Part shown: in pieces, positions 6,986 to 8,029 of the stretch
Layout: every line of letters starts with the position of its first letter
Numbering within the stretch: the stretch's first letter is position 1
Source: Bacteroidia bacterium
GTDB taxonomy: Bacteria > Bacteroidota > Bacteroidia > Chitinophagales > Saprospiraceae
Length of the DNA: 8,029 nucleotides
Reading direction: 5' to 3'
Assembly: GCA_030432855.1 (NCBI GenBank)
Contig: JAUILM010000245.1
Location: forward strand, 1-8,029
Notes under the pieces: generated by a model
What the model saw: the letters and a program-made list of their open reading frames with translations, nothing else
Told to the model about the DNA's origin: nothing
The model's database searches: none
Position numbers and translations under genes: made by a program

Positions 6986-7438
6986 ATGCTTGATTTAGAT
7001 CTACTGACATTACGGGACCATTTGCGGGTAGAGAGTAGAGCAGATGGCAACTATATCTGGGATCCCATTCGGAAAAAATGGCTGCTTCACACCCGGGAGG
7101 AAGTGGTTCGACAGCTTATTGTCACGTACTTGACTGATATCCTTTGCTTCCCCTCGACACTCATTCAGGTAGAAAAGGGTATTCAACTGAATGGAATGCT
7201 CAAGCGATTTGATATTCTGGTGTATGATCGATCACTCAGCCCCTTTCTACTGATCGAATGCAAGTCGCCAGATGTTGATATTTCGCAGAATGTATTTGAC
7301 CAGATAGCGCGATACAACATGGCTCTAAAGGTGCCCTACCTACTAATCAGCAATGGATTGCATCACTTCTGCTGCTCCATTGATCATGAAGCAAAAAGTT
7401 ATAATTTCCTGGACTCTATTCCCTCTTATCAATCCTGA
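6986..7438 (+). CDS. stand-alone HsdR N-terminal-like (PD-(D/E)XK) protein
   Basis: 150-residue protein resembling the N-terminal nuclease domain of type I restriction subunit HsdR, without the helicase part. The fold elements are in order: WDPIRKKW (25-32) and EEVVRQ (38-43) in the leading helix, E63, then D76 in KRFDILVYD, the E91-x-K93 pair in LLIECKSP, and Q106 in FDQIARYN. Together these make an apparently complete PD-(D/E)XK active site. It continues into YLLISNGLHHFCC (118-130). I recognise it as a small protein common in Bacteroidota with no assigned role; no HsdM or HsdS gene is nearby, so a classical restriction role is unlikely. An upstream in-frame ATG at 6935 would add 17 residues (167 in total), but the shorter start gives MLDLDLLTLRD, closer to the family. 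It is the only plus-strand gene, divergent from gldA and overlapping the aspartate kinase gene by 10 bp at its end. Confidence 0.85.
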   Translation: MLDLDLLTLRDHLRVESRADGNYIWDPIRKKWLLHTREEVVRQLIVTYLTDILCFPSTLIQVEKGIQLNGMLKRFDILVYDRSLSPFLLIECKSPDVDISQNVFDQIARYNMALKVPYLLISNGLHHFCCSIDHEAKSYNFLDSIPSYQS

Positions 7439-8029
7439 CTGTCAGCAAAAAAGTACTGAACCACTTCATCCTTACTAAATGTATGAAACGGCTCTCTGGA
7501 GGACCATTGAGATCTTATATCCTCATCGCTGTATAGTAGCGTGACCATATATGCATTCTTTGTCTCTACTCGTTCTTCTATTCTTTCTAAGATAGATCCA
7601 GAAAGAGCCCTGCTAACTGCCACAAATATGTTTCCATTCCGATGTTCCATGTAAAATGGCTCTAGTTGATCATCTTTAGCAGCCGCCTCTAGAGTAGTTT
7701 TCATCTTATCGTCAAAGCTCAGAAAGCAAATGTTCTGCCTGACCATGGTCATGACCGGGTAGGATTTGTTGTCAAAATATCCAATGGTAGTTCCCGGATT
7801 ATCAAGGTCTTTGAAAGATCGCACGGTAATGGGAATTCCTTTGTCACCCATGGGCTTCATGGTCTTGGGATGGACGACTTTAGCACCATAAAAAGCCATT
7901 TTTCGAGCCACTGCATAATCGATTTCATGGATCAAGGTGGCCTCATCATCCAGGTCAGGATCGGCGGTCATGATACCGGGTACATCTTTCCAGACGGTGA
8001 GCCGATTGGCGGGACAGAGCGAGGCAAGT
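7429..8029 (-). CDS. lysC: aspartate kinase, C-terminal part
   Basis: Catalyses ATP-dependent phosphorylation of aspartate, the first step toward lysine, threonine and methionine. The gene enters from the right edge: codons are open from 8028, encoding LASLCPANRLTVWKDVPGI directly before the Met at 7971, so that Met is internal and not a start. 199 residues are visible. The end of the kinase domain is clear: TVWKDVPGIMTADP (11-24), then YGAKVVHPKT and PITVRSF further on. The following regulatory part is about 110 residues, shorter than the roughly 150-160 of a canonical tandem ACT pair, and diverges from it (FLSFDD, then NIFVAVSRALSG). The reading frame stops at 7429 with no homoserine dehydrogenase domain, so the enzyme is monofunctional. 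It converges on the plus-strand HsdR-N-like gene. The substrate-binding N-terminal part lies outside the window. Confidence 0.9.
   Translation of the reverse strand, partial: LASLCPANRLTVWKDVPGIMTADPDLDDEATLIHEIDYAVARKMAFYGAKVVHPKTMKPMGDKGIPITVRSFKDLDNPGTTIGYFDNKSYPVMTMVRQNICFLSFDDKMKTTLEAAAKDDQLEPFYMEHRNGNIFVAVSRALSGSILERIEERVETKNAYMVTLLYSDEDIRSQWSSREPFHTFSKDEVVQYFFADSQD

Noticed and set aside
6986..7438. Part of a restriction-modification or phage-defence island
   Set aside because: No methyltransferase, specificity subunit, helicase, integrase or repeat is visible, and the neighbours are housekeeping or transporter genes.
7435..7445. Inverted repeat CTGAC-T-GTCAG at the convergent gene junction
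   Set aside because: One-base loop and five-pair arms lying inside coding sequence; too weak to call a bidirectional terminator.
7969..7971. ATG as the start of a 180-residue gene
   Set aside because: The frame continues upstream to the window edge and encodes the conserved aspartate kinase TVWKDVPG motif, so this Met is internal.

Overview
The window looks like chromosomal DNA from a member of the Bacteroidota. It holds a GldA/GldF/GldG ABC-transporter operon of the gliding-motility type, a stand-alone HsdR-N-like protein of a kind I associate with this phylum, and a DUF1573 lipoprotein. Starts lack Shine-Dalgarno sequences and are preceded by A/T-rich leaders, and one promoter candidate fits the Bacteroidetes TAnnTTTG type. 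The class or genus cannot be fixed from this sequence. No mobile element, CRISPR array, tRNA or rRNA is visible, and no gene-free stretch exceeds about 120 bases.

Layout: seven of the eight genes lie on the minus strand. Reading in their direction from the right edge: (i) the C-terminal 199 residues of an aspartate kinase, cut by the right edge, converging on (ii) the only plus-strand gene, a small PD-(D/E)XK-type protein resembling the N-terminal domain of type I restriction HsdR; the two genes overlap tail to tail by 10 bp. (iii) Diverging from that gene across a roughly 99-bp shared upstream region is a tight run gldA-gldF-gldG-DUF4340-polX, with gaps of 16, 2, 23 and 34 bp, which reads as one operon. 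(iv) After a 116-bp gap with a plausible promoter come a DUF1573 lipoprotein, a hairpin terminator, and the first 146 residues of a UbiA-family prenyltransferase cut by the left edge.

Functionally, GldA (ATPase), GldF (six-helix permease) and GldG (membrane-anchored extracytoplasmic subunit) should form one ABC-2 type complex. The membrane-anchored DUF4340 protein is very likely an accessory subunit. The PolX-family protein at the end of the run is unusual. Its PHP metal site is complete, but two polymerase catalytic aspartates appear replaced by Val and His and the nucleotide-binding motif is missing, so it looks like a PHP nuclease or phosphoesterase on a dead polymerase scaffold. I found no clear sign of an entirely new multi-gene system. 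The best leads are this PolX protein, the ABC/DUF4340/PolX linkage, and the solitary HsdR-N-like protein.
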